From positions 1 through 64,000 of the forward strand of contig NZ_WRPO01000006.1 in NCBI RefSeq assembly GCF_009746585.1: 64,000 nt of DNA, given 5' to 3'. This DNA is from Novosphingobium aquimarinum (GTDB lineage Bacteria; Pseudomonadota; Alphaproteobacteria; Sphingomonadales; Sphingomonadaceae). Below the pieces are notes generated by a model. It ran no database searches. It worked only from the letters and a program-made list of their open reading frames with translations, and was not told the DNA's origin. Position numbers and translations under genes: made by a program. Positions 48,985-60,986 of this stretch are shown in pieces. Numbering within the stretch: the first letter of the stretch is position 1; every line of letters starts with the position of its first letter.

Positions 48985-50436
48985 TTACAGCGGGTTGTCC
49001 AGCTCGATGATTTCCTCGTTGCTGGCGCGTTGCGAGGTCTTGGCTTCGCGCGGCGCCTGGAAGCTGGCGAGCACCGGCTTGTCGCGGCCGTAGATGTCAC
49101 CGAAGGTTTCCAGCTCGCCGTCGATCGAGCGGGCGATGGTGAAATAGGTGAGGTAGACCGGAAAAGTCCGCGTCATCTCGACCTTGGTGTACTTGCGCGA
49201 ATTGGAGATCTCGCGAACTTCGTCCGCCGACTTTTCCGCGCCGAGGATCGCCATGGTCATGCCCAGTTCCACTGCCCGCTCGGTGCGGATGCAGCCATGC
49301 GAATAGGCGCGGACCTCATGATTGAAGTACTGCTTGGACGGAGTGTCGTGCAGGTAGATCGCGTGCGGATTGGGCATGTCGATCTTGACGAGGCCGAGCG
49401 AATTGTTCTCGCCCGGCTGCTGCACCACCGTGACGAAACCGTTGTCGCTTTTCGTCGCGCGGTATCCGGCAGAACGCGCCCACTTGGGATTGTTGAGCAC
49501 CTTGTTGCCCAGCCCCTCGCCCTTCACGATCGATTGCGGCACGGTCCAGGTCGGGTTGAAGACCACCGCCGTCACCATTTCGGCAAGCTGCGGGGTCGCG
49601 GTCCGGCCCGGCTTGCCGACCACCGTCTTGTACGTGCGGATGATCTTGTTGTTCACCGTCAGCCGCAGCTGGAACTCGGGCACGTTGGTCAGCAGATAGA
49701 CCTTGCCCAGATCCTGCTTCAGCCAGCGCCAGCGATCCATGTTGGCGCGCACCAGATTGCGCGTCGCCTTGTCCGAAGCCGGGGTCAGCGCCAGCTTCTC
49801 CTTGAGCGCGGCATAGTCCGGCACCGTCGGCGCGAGCTTGTCGACCACGCCCGCGACGTCGTGCATCGCCAGGGCCTCGGCCATGATCGCCTCGGTCGGC
49901 ATGTCGTCCTGATCGGGATCGACCGCGAACCACTGCACGCGCGCGGTCATCGGCGTGCGCCCGTCGCGCAAGTCCTCGATCAGCCAGGCGAACGCCTTGC
50001 TCGCGACCTGGTCGAGCGGATCGCCGGCCCCGCCCGCGATCGCCGCGCGCAGACCCGTGGGATTGTAGTCCGCCGGGATCAGCCCTTCCGAGCCGATGCC
50101 CTCGATCGTCGCCAGCAGCGCTTTGGCATCCGCGAGCTGCCACGCCATCACCGGCTCGCGCACCGGCACCGGCTGCACGACGGGTTGGGCGATGGTCGTC
50201 GTCGCTTCGGCGGCGCCCCCGCGCAGTTCGGGCGTCGTCGGCGCGTCGAGTGTATCGTTCTTCCACTTATCGACGGCGCTGGGCTCGATCCGCGACCGTG
50301 CCTGCGAGCGCGCTTCCGATTGCCCGATCACCGAATCGATCGACGACTGGGCATACGCCGCAGGGCCGAACGTGGACACCGCGGCGAGCGTGGAGATGGA
50401 GACGAACCGCAGACCTGCGGCAAAACCCTGTTTCAT
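48985..50436 (-). CDS. L,D-transpeptidase (YcbB/LdtD-like)
   Basis: A 483-residue exported enzyme that forms 3-3 cross-links in peptidoglycan or attaches proteins to it. A signal peptide (ISTLAAVSTFGPAAYAQ) is followed by a peptidoglycan-binding-like region. The YkuD catalytic domain has IYLHDTPSKQYF and the catalytic Cys in YSHGCIRTERAVEL (H-x-S/T-H-G-C-h-R). The ATG at 50436 starts the signal sequence; the longer frame upstream (to 50592) is not protein-like. Confidence 0.94.
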   Translation of the reverse strand: MKQGFAAGLRFVSISTLAAVSTFGPAAYAQSSIDSVIGQSEARSQARSRIEPSAVDKWKNDTLDAPTTPELRGGAAEATTTIAQPVVQPVPVREPVMAWQLADAKALLATIEGIGSEGLIPADYNPTGLRAAIAGGAGDPLDQVASKAFAWLIEDLRDGRTPMTARVQWFAVDPDQDDMPTEAIMAEALAMHDVAGVVDKLAPTVPDYAALKEKLALTPASDKATRNLVRANMDRWRWLKQDLGKVYLLTNVPEFQLRLTVNNKIIRTYKTVVGKPGRTATPQLAEMVTAVVFNPTWTVPQSIVKGEGLGNKVLNNPKWARSAGYRATKSDNGFVTVVQQPGENNSLGLVKIDMPNPHAIYLHDTPSKQYFNHEVRAYSHGCIRTERAVELGMTMAILGAEKSADEVREISNSRKYTKVEMTRTFPVYLTYFTIARSIDGELETFGDIYGRDKPVLASFQAPREAKTSQRASNEEIIELDNPL

Positions 50437-50716
50437 GATCGAGATCGATCGTCCTTCCTGCAGCGTTGGGGCTTGCAAGTGCTTGGGATAGCGTCCGACT
50501 GGCCCGGACACGCCCCTCTGATAGCCCCCAGCGACCCCCATCATCAACCCTCGCGCCTTAGCCTGCGATGAATCGGCCAGGACCTTGATCATCGAAGGGC
50601 GGGCGCGAAGCGCAGGCTATATCCCTGTTTGGCACGGACTTATTGCCAAGCGGGACGCAATCGGGGATACGTCATCCGTGGTTTTGATACCAAAGTAATT
50701 GTCTAAGGGGCATATC

Positions 50717-50995
50717 ATGAAAAAGCTTTTCGCATCCGTCGCTCTTCCCGCCATCTTCGTTCTTGCCGCCTGCGATGGCCCTGCCGAGGAAGTCGCCGAA
50801 GAGCGTGATGACGTCACCGAGGCCCAAGGTGAGGTCATGGACGCGCAGGCCGGGGTAGCCGAAGCGCAAAGTGATCTGGTCGAAGAAAAGGCCGACCTCG
50901 CGACCGATAGCGTGGAAAGCGCCGCGTTGGAGCAGAAGGCGGATGCCCTGGATCAGAAGGCCGAGAAGCTCGAAGACACCGCCGACGGCATCTGA
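50717..50995 (+). CDS. Small acidic coiled-coil lipoprotein
   Basis: A 92-residue lipoprotein: signal MKKLFASVALPAIFVLAACD with lipobox LAAC, then a highly acidic heptad-like region (VAEERDDVTEAQGEVMDAQAGVAEAQSDLVEEKADL) predicted as one long coiled coil. AAGGGG lies 6 bases before the ATG. A strong terminator follows. It is probably an abundant envelope protein of Lpp-like type; homologues are unannotated. Confidence 0.85.
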   Translation: MKKLFASVALPAIFVLAACDGPAEEVAEERDDVTEAQGEVMDAQAGVAEAQSDLVEEKADLATDSVESAALEQKADALDQKAEKLEDTADGI

Positions 50996-51046
50996 GCCTT
51001 TCGGTCCCTCGCTACGATCGTAACGAGGCACTCACCGATTCTTTGG

Positions 51047-51078
51047 AAAGGCCCGCCCGATCGGCGGGCCTTTCTTTT
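51047..51078 (+). terminator. Rho-independent terminator of the small lipoprotein gene
   Basis: An 11-bp perfect stem (51047-51057 with 51063-51073), a 5-base loop and a T-rich tail. The remaining intergenic stretch 51079-51372, before acnA, contains no recognised gene. Confidence 0.9.
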
Positions 51079-51372
51079 GGGTGTCTCGCCCGAGCCTTTA
51101 CCCCTCCCCGCGAAACGGCCGTCGCTTCCACATCCCACGCGGCAGGCGTTCACCGGCCCGCATTGCGCGACGCCAGCCGCAACCAGCGTCCTGCGCTCTG
51201 GTCGACCGGCCCGGCCGTCATCCCGCAGCGCGTCATTGCCACACGCCTGCGCCCTTGACCTTAGAGCACTGAACGCGCATCGCCACCGAGACGATTCCGC
51301 CATGCCGCAGTGCAGCACGCCCCGGCGCGAGCCACTTGCGGACACGGCACAGCTCTAAGGGGAAAGGCCCAT

Positions 51373-54045
<2,673 letters not shown>

Positions 54046-54131
54046 TCCGGAACAACCGGGGCCGGCCGCCTGGTTTCGGGCGGCCGGCTCCCGTTTACCG
54101 GGCCTTAGCCCCCGGTCGCTAGGATCGGCGC

Positions 54132-54824
54132 ATGAGCGCGACCGAAGCCCGTGACGAGTCTCGATACGACCCGATGTGCGATCCCGACAAGCTGGCGCGC
54201 TGGGGTCTCGTCGTGCGGCAGCGACTCGATGCCCTGCCGGCGGCCGAGCGAGTCGATGTCGCTGACGCCGAAATGTACGTCGTGCCCGGCTTTCTGCGCA
54301 AAGCCGATTGCAAGCCGATCATCCAGACGATCAACAGCCGCGCCGAACCTTCGCCGATGTACCGCGGCGTGGCGCGCGACGACTTTCGCACCAGCTTCAC
54401 GCACCATTTCGAATTCGACGATCCGCTGACTCATCAGGTCGACGAATACATCGCCGATCTGCTCGGCATCGACCTTGCCTATTCCGAGCGGATCCAGGGC
54501 CAGCGCTATCAGGTCGGCCAGCAGTTCCGCCACCACCACGACTTCTTCCACCTTGGCGAAGGCTACTGGCAGGAAGAAGCCAAGCGCGGCGGCCAGCGCA
54601 CCTGGACCGCGATGATCTTCCTCAATGAACCCAAGGAAGGCGGCGAGACCGACTTTCCCAAGCTCGGCATCGCGCTCAGGCCGCAAGCCGGCACGCTCGT
54701 CGCCTGGAACAACATGGACCGCGCCGGCCGCCCGAACATGAAGACCATCCACGCCGGCACCCCGGTGCGGCGCGGCATCAAACACGTCATCACCAAGTGG
54801 TTCCGGCAGGAACTGTGGGCGTGA
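54132..54824 (+). CDS. 2OG-Fe(II) dioxygenase, prolyl 4-hydroxylase-like
   Basis: A 230-residue oxygenase of the P4H alpha-subunit family. The iron-binding H-x-D is in FRHHHDFFH (about residue 137), the distal His in KTIHAGTPV, and the 2-oxoglutarate Lys in [24 protein letters not shown] precedes the core. It would hydroxylate a prolyl or other amino-acid side chain; the target is unknown. A Ser/Thr/Pro-rich exported protein is encoded next door, but a link is speculative. Confidence 0.92.
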   Translation: MSATEARDESRYDPMCDPDKLARWGLVVRQRLDALPAAERVDVADAEMYVVPGFLRKADCKPIIQTINSRAEPSPMYRGVARDDFRTSFTHHFEFDDPLTHQVDEYIADLLGIDLAYSERIQGQRYQVGQQFRHHHDFFHLGEGYWQEEAKRGGQRTWTAMIFLNEPKEGGETDFPKLGIALRPQAGTLVAWNNMDRAGRPNMKTIHAGTPVRRGIKHVITKWFRQELWA

Positions 54825-54914
54825 CGGTTCCGCGCTGAACCAGTGAGATCACGCGGCGCGGCGCGCATGGTGCCCGCAACGTCGTTTCCCTGAAGAACCC
54901 CCTTCGACTTGCCC

Positions 54915-55006
54915 GTCATGCTGAACTTGTTTCAGCATCCATTTCGCCTCACCGACAGGATCTCGCGGGGGGCAACATGGATGCTGAAACGAATTCAGCA
55001 TGACGG
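54915..55006. repeat. Palindromic intergenic repeat, family A copy 3
   Basis: Left arm GTCATGCTGAACTTGTTTCA, right arm TGCTGAAACGAATTCAGCAT (two mismatches relative to the other copies), centre about 40 bases. The rest of 54825-55202 holds nothing else recognisable. Confidence 0.88.
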
Positions 55007-55202
55007 AAGGAGGCTGCGGGGCGGTATGGCAATTTCGCGCGCGTACCGAAGGCCGATCCGCGTCCACCCTCTGTCGCCCGCACCTTCGTAAGCCAGGCCC
55101 GCACCCGCGGTGCCGGGTCAAACCACAAGCGGCCCCGCCTAAAAAAGAAGGGCGGCGCAATCCGCGCCGCCCTGCACCCGGTTCCAGCGGGTATGGCTCT
55201 GG

Positions 55203-56276
55203 CTAGCGGTTGAGCTTGCGCTTCGTCCGCTTGGCGAGCTTCTGCCGGCCGACCACTGCGGCGGCGGCGGCGCCGAACAGCACCAGCATCGGCGGCGCCG
55301 GCACGTCGGTCGGCGGGGGCGTGCCCGTGGTCGTCGGCGGAGTGCCGGTCGTCGTCGGGGGCGTACCCGTCGTCGTCGGAGGCGTGCCGGTCGTCGTCGG
55401 AGGCGTACCCGTCGTCGTCGGAGGCGTGCCGGTCGTCGTCGGCGGCGGGGCGTGATCGCAGCAGCCGCCCGACGAGGACGTCGAAGTCGAAGACGATGTC
55501 GAGCTCGAGGTGGACGAACTGCTCGAAGAACTCGTCGACGACGACGTGCTGGTCGAGACGTTGCCCGAGCTCGAGCTCGAGGTGGACGAGCCACCGGTCG
55601 AAGTCGAGGTCGTCGAGGTGATGCCGCCGGTCGACGTGGAGGTCGACGAACCGCCCGTCGAAGTCGAGGAGCCACCCGTGGACGTCGACGTGGACGAACC
55701 GCCAGTCGAGGTCGAGGACCCGCCGCTCGATGTCGAAGTGGAGCTGCCGGTGCTCGAATTGTCGTTGTCGATATCGATGTCGACCACGACGCCGCTCGAG
55801 GTTCCCGTGGTGCCCGACGACCCGCTGGTGCTGGTCGAGGTCGAACCCGTGGTGGTCGAGGAGATGACGACACTGCCGCTACCGCCGCCGCCGCCACCGA
55901 AGAACCCGCCGAAAAAGCCGCCGCCGAACCCGCCGAGCGGGCCGCCGCCGATCACCACCGGAGCGCTGCCGCCGCCGCTGATCACTTGGGGCGGCGCGGG
56001 GGGAATGTACGGCGCGGGCAGCGGCACCATCGCCATCTGCGGCTGATCGCAGCACGTGCGCTTGATCACCTTGCGGACACGCCGCGTCTCACGCGGGGCC
56101 TCGGCGCGGCGCACCTGACGGCGCGGCTTCGCTTCCTTGACCATCTTGACCTGCTTGACCGAGCGGTACTGGCCTTCCTGAGCCGGAGCTTCGGCCACGT
56201 GGACCGCGCCGCCGCCAACGATGGCGCAGCCAGCCGCGCAAGCGGAGAGTTTAGCAAGGGCTGTCCGTACAGACAT
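55203..56276 (-). CDS. Exported Ser/Thr-Gly repeat protein with PEP-CTERM-like C-terminus
   Basis: A 357-residue low-complexity protein. A signal-like N-terminus (LAKLSACAAGCAIVGGGAV) is followed by a basic region and RTCCDQPQMAMVP. Then come a Gly-rich stretch (about 100-140), a Ser/Thr/Gly region (150-275), a CCD pair, and six copies of PPTTTGT. The tail is VPAPPMLVLFGAAAAAVVGR plus Arg/Lys, the motif-helix-basic plan of PEP-CTERM sorting signals with Pro-Ala-Pro in place of Pro-Glu-Pro. It is probably a cell-surface or matrix protein. GAAAGAG lies upstream of the ATG. Confidence 0.75.
   Translation of the reverse strand: MSVRTALAKLSACAAGCAIVGGGAVHVAEAPAQEGQYRSVKQVKMVKEAKPRRQVRRAEAPRETRRVRKVIKRTCCDQPQMAMVPLPAPYIPPAPPQVISGGGSAPVVIGGGPLGGFGGGFFGGFFGGGGGGSGSVVISSTTTGSTSTSTSGSSGTTGTSSGVVVDIDIDNDNSSTGSSTSTSSGGSSTSTGGSSTSTSTGGSSTSTGGSSTSTSTGGITSTTSTSTGGSSTSSSSSGNVSTSTSSSTSSSSSSSTSSSTSSSTSTSSSGGCCDHAPPPTTTGTPPTTTGTPPTTTGTPPTTTGTPPTTTGTPPTTTGTPPPTDVPAPPMLVLFGAAAAAVVGRQKLAKRTKRKLNR
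55321..55446. repeat. Six tandem 21-bp units inside a coding region
   Basis: About six units of 21 bases (consensus GGCGTGCCGGTCGTCGTCGG plus A, plus strand) encode the TGTPPTT repeats of the Ser/Thr protein. Units differ by only a few bases, suggesting recent slippage or conversion; copy number may vary between strains. Confidence 0.85.
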
Positions 56277-56567
56277 AAGCAGTTCTCTTTCGTTTCCCCG
56301 TTGGGTGGCGCACCGGACGAAATCCGTTCACGCCTTATGCCCTCAAGAAACGCAGAGACTGGTTAAGGGGACAACGCCGTTAACCCTGATTCGACTGTCC
56401 CGATCTGAGATTTACGGTTAATTTCGTATGCCCCGACCGGACTTGTCCCGAAATGGGACCATGACTCGGCGCAGGTGTGAAGAAAGCCCGGCGTCTTTCA
56501 TGCGCCCTGCACGCGCGCATGGCACAGCTCGAATAACGGGGCGGCCGGCAAGAGAATCCCTTTTCCC

Positions 56568-57605
56568 TTAATCCTCGTCCTCTCCCGGCGCAAACAGACC
56601 GCCCTGGCTGCCGGTGGGCGCCGAGAGCCCGAGATGGCGCCAGCCGCCGTCGTTGAGACAACGCCCGCGCGCGGTTCGTGCCACCAGGCCGAGCTGGATC
56701 AAGTAGGGCTCGACCACTTCCTCGATCGTGTCGCGCGGCTCGGACAGCCCCGCCGCCAGCGTTTCGACTCCGACCGGGCCGCCGCGATAGATCTCGGCGA
56801 TCATCCGCAGATAGCGCCGATCCTGCGAATCGAGGCCCAGCGAATCGACTTCGAGCCGCGTCAACGCATCGTCGGCAATCGCGCGCGTCACGGTGCGCGA
56901 TCCCGCGACATGGGCGAAATCGCGCACCCGGCGCAGCAGCCGCCCGGCGACGCGCGGCGTACCGCGGGCGCGGCGGGCAATCTCGGTCGCCCCGCCCTCG
57001 TCCATGCCGATCCCGAGCAAGTGTGCGCCGCGCGTCACCACGTGCTGCAGCTCGGGCACGGTGTAGAACTGCAAGCGCACCGGAATGCCGAAGCGGTCGC
57101 GCAGCGGCGTCGTCAGCAGCCCCTGCCGCGTCGTCGCGCCGACCAGCGTGAACGGCGGCAAGTCGATCCGCACCGAACGCGCCGAAGGCCCCTCGCCGAT
57201 GATGAGGTCGAGCGCACGGTCCTCCATCGCCGGGTAGAGCACTTCCTCGACCACCGGATTGAGCCGGTGGATCTCGTCGATGAAGAGCACGTCGCCTTCC
57301 TCGAGATTGGTCAGCAGCGCCGCGAGATCGCCCGACTTGGCGATCACCGGACCCGAAGTGGCGCGAAAGCCCACGCCCAGCTCGCGCGCGACGATCTGCG
57401 CCAGCGTGGTCTTTCCGAGGCCGGGCGGGCCGAAGAACAGCACATGATCCATCGCCTCGCCGCGCGACTTCGCGCTCTCGATGAACACGCGCAAGTTGTC
57501 CTTCGCCGCCGCCTGCCCGACGAATTCGGCCAGCGTCTTGGGCCGCAGGGCTGCGTCGGCATCCTCGGGCTGGCGATCGCCGGTGAGGAGGGGATTTTCG
57601 GTCAT
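56568..57605 (-). CDS. ruvB: Holliday junction branch migration helicase RuvB
   Basis: A 345-residue AAA+ motor. Walker [15 protein letters not shown], Walker [17 protein letters not shown], sensor [20 protein letters not shown], and the C-terminal winged helix [29 protein letters not shown] are present. It is downstream of ruvA on the same strand but separated from it by 190 bases of repeat DNA. Confidence 0.97.
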   Translation of the reverse strand: MTENPLLTGDRQPEDADAALRPKTLAEFVGQAAAKDNLRVFIESAKSRGEAMDHVLFFGPPGLGKTTLAQIVARELGVGFRATSGPVIAKSGDLAALLTNLEEGDVLFIDEIHRLNPVVEEVLYPAMEDRALDLIIGEGPSARSVRIDLPPFTLVGATTRQGLLTTPLRDRFGIPVRLQFYTVPELQHVVTRGAHLLGIGMDEGGATEIARRARGTPRVAGRLLRRVRDFAHVAGSRTVTRAIADDALTRLEVDSLGLDSQDRRYLRMIAEIYRGGPVGVETLAAGLSEPRDTIEEVVEPYLIQLGLVARTARGRCLNDGGWRHLGLSAPTGSQGGLFAPGEDED

Positions 57606-57644
57606 GCGCTGAGATTTGGTCCGATGACTGCGTGCCCGAGGAAA

Positions 57645-57782
57645 GATGGATCCTGAAACGAGTTCAGGATGACGGATGCGCTGACATCCAATTCATCGTC
57701 ATCCTGAACTTGTTTCAGGATCCATCCCGCAGCACGCTTCGCCCCATAAGGCCAGCGCGCTACGACAAGCTCAGGATGACGG
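57645..57782. repeat. Palindromic intergenic repeat, family A-like composite
   Basis: Three arms: GATGGATCCTGAAACGAGTT near 57645, GTCATCCTGAACTTGTTTCA near 57698, and a partial CAAGCTCAGGATGACGGG near 57765. The last two flank AT-poorer DNA. The element sits between ruvA and ruvB, where a transcript would carry a long hairpin. Confidence 0.85.
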
Positions 57783-57795
57783 GAGCAGAGAACCA

Positions 57796-58398
57796 TCACC
57801 CCGCCGCCTTCTTCAGCGCCACGCGCACCAGCACGTCGAGATCGGCGTCCTCACCCAGTTCGCCCATCGCGTGCGCGACGGCGCTGGCGGCCACCGCCGG
57901 CTTGAAGCCGAGGTTCTGCAGCGCCGAGACCGCGTCGGCGCTGGCCGATCCGGCGGGTGCGGCAGCGGGCGCGGCTCCTCCCGGAATCGTCGGCAGACCG
58001 CCGGCCTTGTCCTTCAATTCGTTGACGATGCGGCTCGCAAGCTTGGGTCCGACACCGTTGGCGCGCGCGACCATCGCCGCATCGCCGCCAGCGCAGGCGC
58101 GCTGCAGTTCCTCGGTGGTGAGCGCCGAAAGGATCGCCAGCGCCACTTTGGAGCCCACGCCCTGCACCGCGGTCAGCAGCCGGAACCAGTCCCGCTCGGC
58201 GCCGCTGGCGAAGCCGATCAGGCGCATGTCGTTCTCGGACACCTGGAGATCGGTGAACACGGTCGCCCGGCCGCCCCGCTCGCCCAGCGCCTCGAGCGTG
58301 CGCACCGAGCAGTGAACGAGATAGCCGACGCCCGCGACGTCGATCACGGCCCAGTCGGGTCCGCTGTCGTCGAGCAGGCCGGTCAGCTTTGCGATCAT
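57796..58398 (-). CDS. ruvA: Holliday junction DNA-binding subunit RuvA
   Basis: A 200-residue protein that binds junctions and loads RuvB. The OB-fold domain ([25 protein letters not shown]), tandem helix-hairpin-helix region ([36 protein letters not shown]) and C-terminal RuvB-interacting domain ([20 protein letters not shown]) are complete. The start at 58398 matches the family N-terminus. Confidence 0.96.
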   Translation of the reverse strand: MIAKLTGLLDDSGPDWAVIDVAGVGYLVHCSVRTLEALGERGGRATVFTDLQVSENDMRLIGFASGAERDWFRLLTAVQGVGSKVALAILSALTTEELQRACAGGDAAMVARANGVGPKLASRIVNELKDKAGGLPTIPGGAAPAAAPAGSASADAVSALQNLGFKPAVAASAVAHAMGELGEDADLDVLVRVALKKAAG

Positions 58399-58463
58399 GC
58401 TTTGTTCCCTGCCGCACTGCGAGCAGGCGAGCAAGGGCCGATCGCGAGGCTATCCCCGAAAGG

Positions 58464-58805
58464 TCAGAGTCCCGGAATCGGGATGCCCGCACCGATCGAG
58501 CACGCGAGTGCGCTGGCACCGACCTGCAGCGCGGTTTCGGGATCGCGCACGGACCCGGCGACGCGAATGAGATCGCCGAACGTGAGCTGGCTGCCGGCAT
58601 TGTAATAGCGCGCCGCATCGGTGAGCCGATCGACTTGCCGGACCGAAAGCTTGCCGCGCAGGAATTCCGAAGCGCAATCCGCCTTCTGCGGACTGAGGCC
58701 GTAGCGCTGCAACGCGTCGGAGATTTGGTAGCGACTGGCGGTGCATGCCGAGACGGCAAAGAGACCGGCCGTGACCGCAGCGGTCAGCGCGACGAACTTG
58801 CGCAT
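58464..58805 (-). CDS. Small lipoprotein of unknown function
   Basis: A 113-residue protein with a lipoprotein signal ending in VSACTA. The mature part is soluble (ISDALQRYGLSPQKADCASEFLRGKLSVRQVDRLTDAARYY) and ends hydrophobic (ALACSIGAGIPIPGL). AGGGGA is upstream of the ATG. No family is recognised. It lies just upstream of ruvA on the same strand. Confidence 0.8.
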   Translation of the reverse strand: MRKFVALTAAVTAGLFAVSACTASRYQISDALQRYGLSPQKADCASEFLRGKLSVRQVDRLTDAARYYNAGSQLTFGDLIRVAGSVRDPETALQVGASALACSIGAGIPIPGL

Positions 58806-58915
58806 GGTATTTCCCCTGTATCGGGCCCCCGGCGCTGAACCCATTGCGTTGACGTATTGGGGACAAACGCATTGGGAGCAAGAGGGTTTCCCCAATGCTC
58901 GCGCTTCTGCTGGAC

Positions 58916-60453
58916 GCGGCGGTTCAGTCGTTGCCCTGGAGGTCTTCGGGCGGCGGCGCACAGAGCGCACGGTCCGACGGGTTAGTGGCAGCGCAGTCCC
59001 AAACCTCCCGGACACGCCGCCTGAGCGAACGCGACCCTCTTGCAGGCAACATTATACGATTCGATTGATCTGCCCAAATGAGACTGGACCGCTCGGGCCG
59101 CCTATGCATGATGCTTAAATGGTCAACCTGAATGCAATCTTGGATTCGCCCACCTTCAGGCCTGTACGTGCCCTTTTCCCTCCCAGAATTCTGCAATGGC
59201 TCGGCCCGCTCCTCGCCGTAAGCGCAGTGCTGGCGCTGATCGCGGCCATCATTGCCCTGACCGGGATCATCGCCTTTCCGGCGTCGGTGCCCGATCCCAA
59301 AGGTTTCGAGCGGATCGTGCACGGCTCGTTCAAGAACATGGTCGCCCAACATTCAGACGGCATAGAAGCCCCCGCCGACCTCGACGCCCAGTGGCGAATC
59401 ATGTTCGGCGCGGGCCATTTCGCCCGCGTGTGTGCAAGCTGTCATGGCGCGCCGGGCCTGGGACAGAACCCGATCGTCATGGGCATGCGGCCGCGCCCCC
59501 AGTATCTGCCGGCCGTCGTCCGCAAATTCAGCCCGTCCGAACTGTTCTGGATCGTCAAGCACGGCGTCAAGTTTACCGCGATGCCCGCCTATCCGCATCA
59601 GGTTCGCGACGACGAGATCTGGTCGATCGTCGCCTTTTTGCGCCAGCTCGATACGATGACCCCGCAAACCTATCTCAACCTTGCCTACGGCGCGGCGGAC
59701 CCTGCCCTGCCGAACGCCGGCCGCGGCGACGTGCTGGGCAGTCGCCAACCGTACAGCGTTATCAACGATGCCGGTTCGCATGACGAATTCAGCTATACCT
59801 GGCCGGCGATGACGTTTCAGGACACCGCGCTCACCGGCGACCCGATCACGACCTGCGCTGGCTGTCACGGCGCAAACGGCATTGGCCGCGATCGGGCGAT
59901 GTTCCCGAACCTCACCATCCAGTCCCCCGCCTATCTCGGCGCGGCGCTGCGCGCTTTTGCCCGTGGCAGCCGGCCAAGCGGCGCGATGCAGGCGGTCGCC
60001 GTCCAGCTGACCGATCGCCAGATAGACAGACTGGCCGAACATTTCGGCAATCGGTTCGCGCCGCCCGCGAATCGGCCCCAGGCCAGCCAGGCGCAACTCG
60101 CACTCGGCCGGACGTTAGAACGGCAGGGTGTGCCCGAACGCAAGGTCGCAGCCTGTTCATCCTGCCATGGCGTGGAAGGCGCGTCGCCGCTCGGCTTTCC
60201 GCGGCTTGCCGGCCAGAATCCCGAATATCTGCGCCAGCAGCTCCATTTGTTCCAGACCGGACGCCGTGGTTCGACCGAAGGCTATAACCCGATGAACGCC
60301 GAGGCGCATAACCTCACCGATACCCAAATCGATGCCATCTCGGTCTTTTATGCAAGCCAGCCGGCCGGCCCCGGGCCCGCTCCCAAGGGCGCGGCTCCCG
60401 CTTCGGCCAGCGCCCGCTGAACCCGCAGCGCGCGCGGCGGTTCAGTCGTTGCC
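58916..60453. repeat. 20-bp direct repeats flanking the cytochrome c gene
   Basis: GCGGCGGTTCAGTCGTTGCC occurs at 58916-58935 and 60434-60453, 1518 bases apart. The second copy is the 3' end of the deaminase gene (complement encoding QGND-stop). The first copy encodes the same QGND-stop tail, preceded by APPPEDL in place of DPPEEV, so it looks like a remnant of a second deaminase-like gene end. Confidence 0.75.
59119..60420 (+). CDS. Membrane-anchored triheme cytochrome c
   Basis: A 433-residue cytochrome with three haem motifs: CASCHG (about residue 109), CAGCHG (about 251) and CSSCHG (about 347). An N-terminal membrane anchor (LGPLLAVSAVLALIAAIIALTGIIAF) leaves the haem domains in the periplasm. 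Each domain has the class I C-terminal helix and a candidate Met ligand. It resembles cytochrome subunits of membrane alcohol/aldehyde dehydrogenases, but no dehydrogenase or oxidase gene is adjacent. It is the only plus-strand gene in the ruv interval and is flanked by 20-bp direct repeats. Confidence 0.9.
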   Translation: MVNLNAILDSPTFRPVRALFPPRILQWLGPLLAVSAVLALIAAIIALTGIIAFPASVPDPKGFERIVHGSFKNMVAQHSDGIEAPADLDAQWRIMFGAGHFARVCASCHGAPGLGQNPIVMGMRPRPQYLPAVVRKFSPSELFWIVKHGVKFTAMPAYPHQVRDDEIWSIVAFLRQLDTMTPQTYLNLAYGAADPALPNAGRGDVLGSRQPYSVINDAGSHDEFSYTWPAMTFQDTALTGDPITTCAGCHGANGIGRDRAMFPNLTIQSPAYLGAALRAFARGSRPSGAMQAVAVQLTDRQIDRLAEHFGNRFAPPANRPQASQAQLALGRTLERQGVPERKVAACSSCHGVEGASPLGFPRLAGQNPEYLRQQLHLFQTGRRGSTEGYNPMNAEAHNLTDTQIDAISVFYASQPAGPGPAPKGAAPASASAR

Positions 60454-60939
60454 TTGCACTTCCTCGGGCGGATCGTCGTCCGGGCCGTAGTAGAGCGGCG
60501 CGCACGCCTCCACGAGCACGCCGCCTTCGAGCGTGAGGTCGTCCTTGAAGGCGTCGGCCACGAAGTCGAACGTGGAAAGGTGGCGGTCCTCGAAATACAT
60601 TCCGTGGACGTCATCGCGGCCCGCGCCGTAGACGATGCGGCTCACGCCCGCCCAGATCGACGCCATGGTACACATCCCGCAGGGTTGCAGCGTGGTATAG
60701 AGCGTGGCGCCCTCGATCCGCATTTCGCCGGCCGCCTGCCCCGCCCCGCGCAGCGCGACGATCTCGGCATGCGCGGTGGCATCGCAATCCTGGGCGGTGC
60801 GGTTGACGCCGGTGGCGAGCACCTTGCCGTCGCGCACCACCACTGCGGCGATGGGCATGTTGGCCGGGTCGGTGCCCTTTTCGGCGACCGCTAGGTCCAC
60901 CGCCTTGCGGATCATGTCCTGATCGAGATTATCTGTCAT
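60442..60939 (-). CDS. Nucleoside/tRNA deaminase family protein (guanine deaminase-like)
   Basis: A 165-residue zinc-dependent cytidine-deaminase-fold enzyme. The metal site is TAHAEIVAL (His and catalytic Glu) and TLQPCGMCTMA (two Cys). The C-terminus, with YGPDDDPPEEVQGND, is longer than in TadA and fits guanine-deaminase-like or cytosine/adenosine deaminase proteins. The substrate is not certain. It lies just downstream of ruvC on the same strand. Confidence 0.88.
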   Translation of the reverse strand: MTDNLDQDMIRKAVDLAVAEKGTDPANMPIAAVVVRDGKVLATGVNRTAQDCDATAHAEIVALRGAGQAAGEMRIEGATLYTTLQPCGMCTMASIWAGVSRIVYGAGRDDVHGMYFEDRHLSTFDFVADAFKDDLTLEGGVLVEACAPLYYGPDDDPPEEVQGND

Positions 60940-60986
60940 CGCGAAGTCGAACGATCATCGCGGGCGCGGGTTGCCGGCGGCTCGTC

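Noticed and set aside
55321-55446. CRISPR-like array
   Set aside because: The units are contiguous 21-bp tandem repeats in a coding frame with no spacers and no cas genes.
55510-56046. Plus-strand acidic Glu/Pro/Val repeat protein
   Set aside because: Mirror of the Ser/Thr-Gly repeats on the minus strand, which have a signal peptide, a C-terminal sorting-like tail and a ribosome-binding site.
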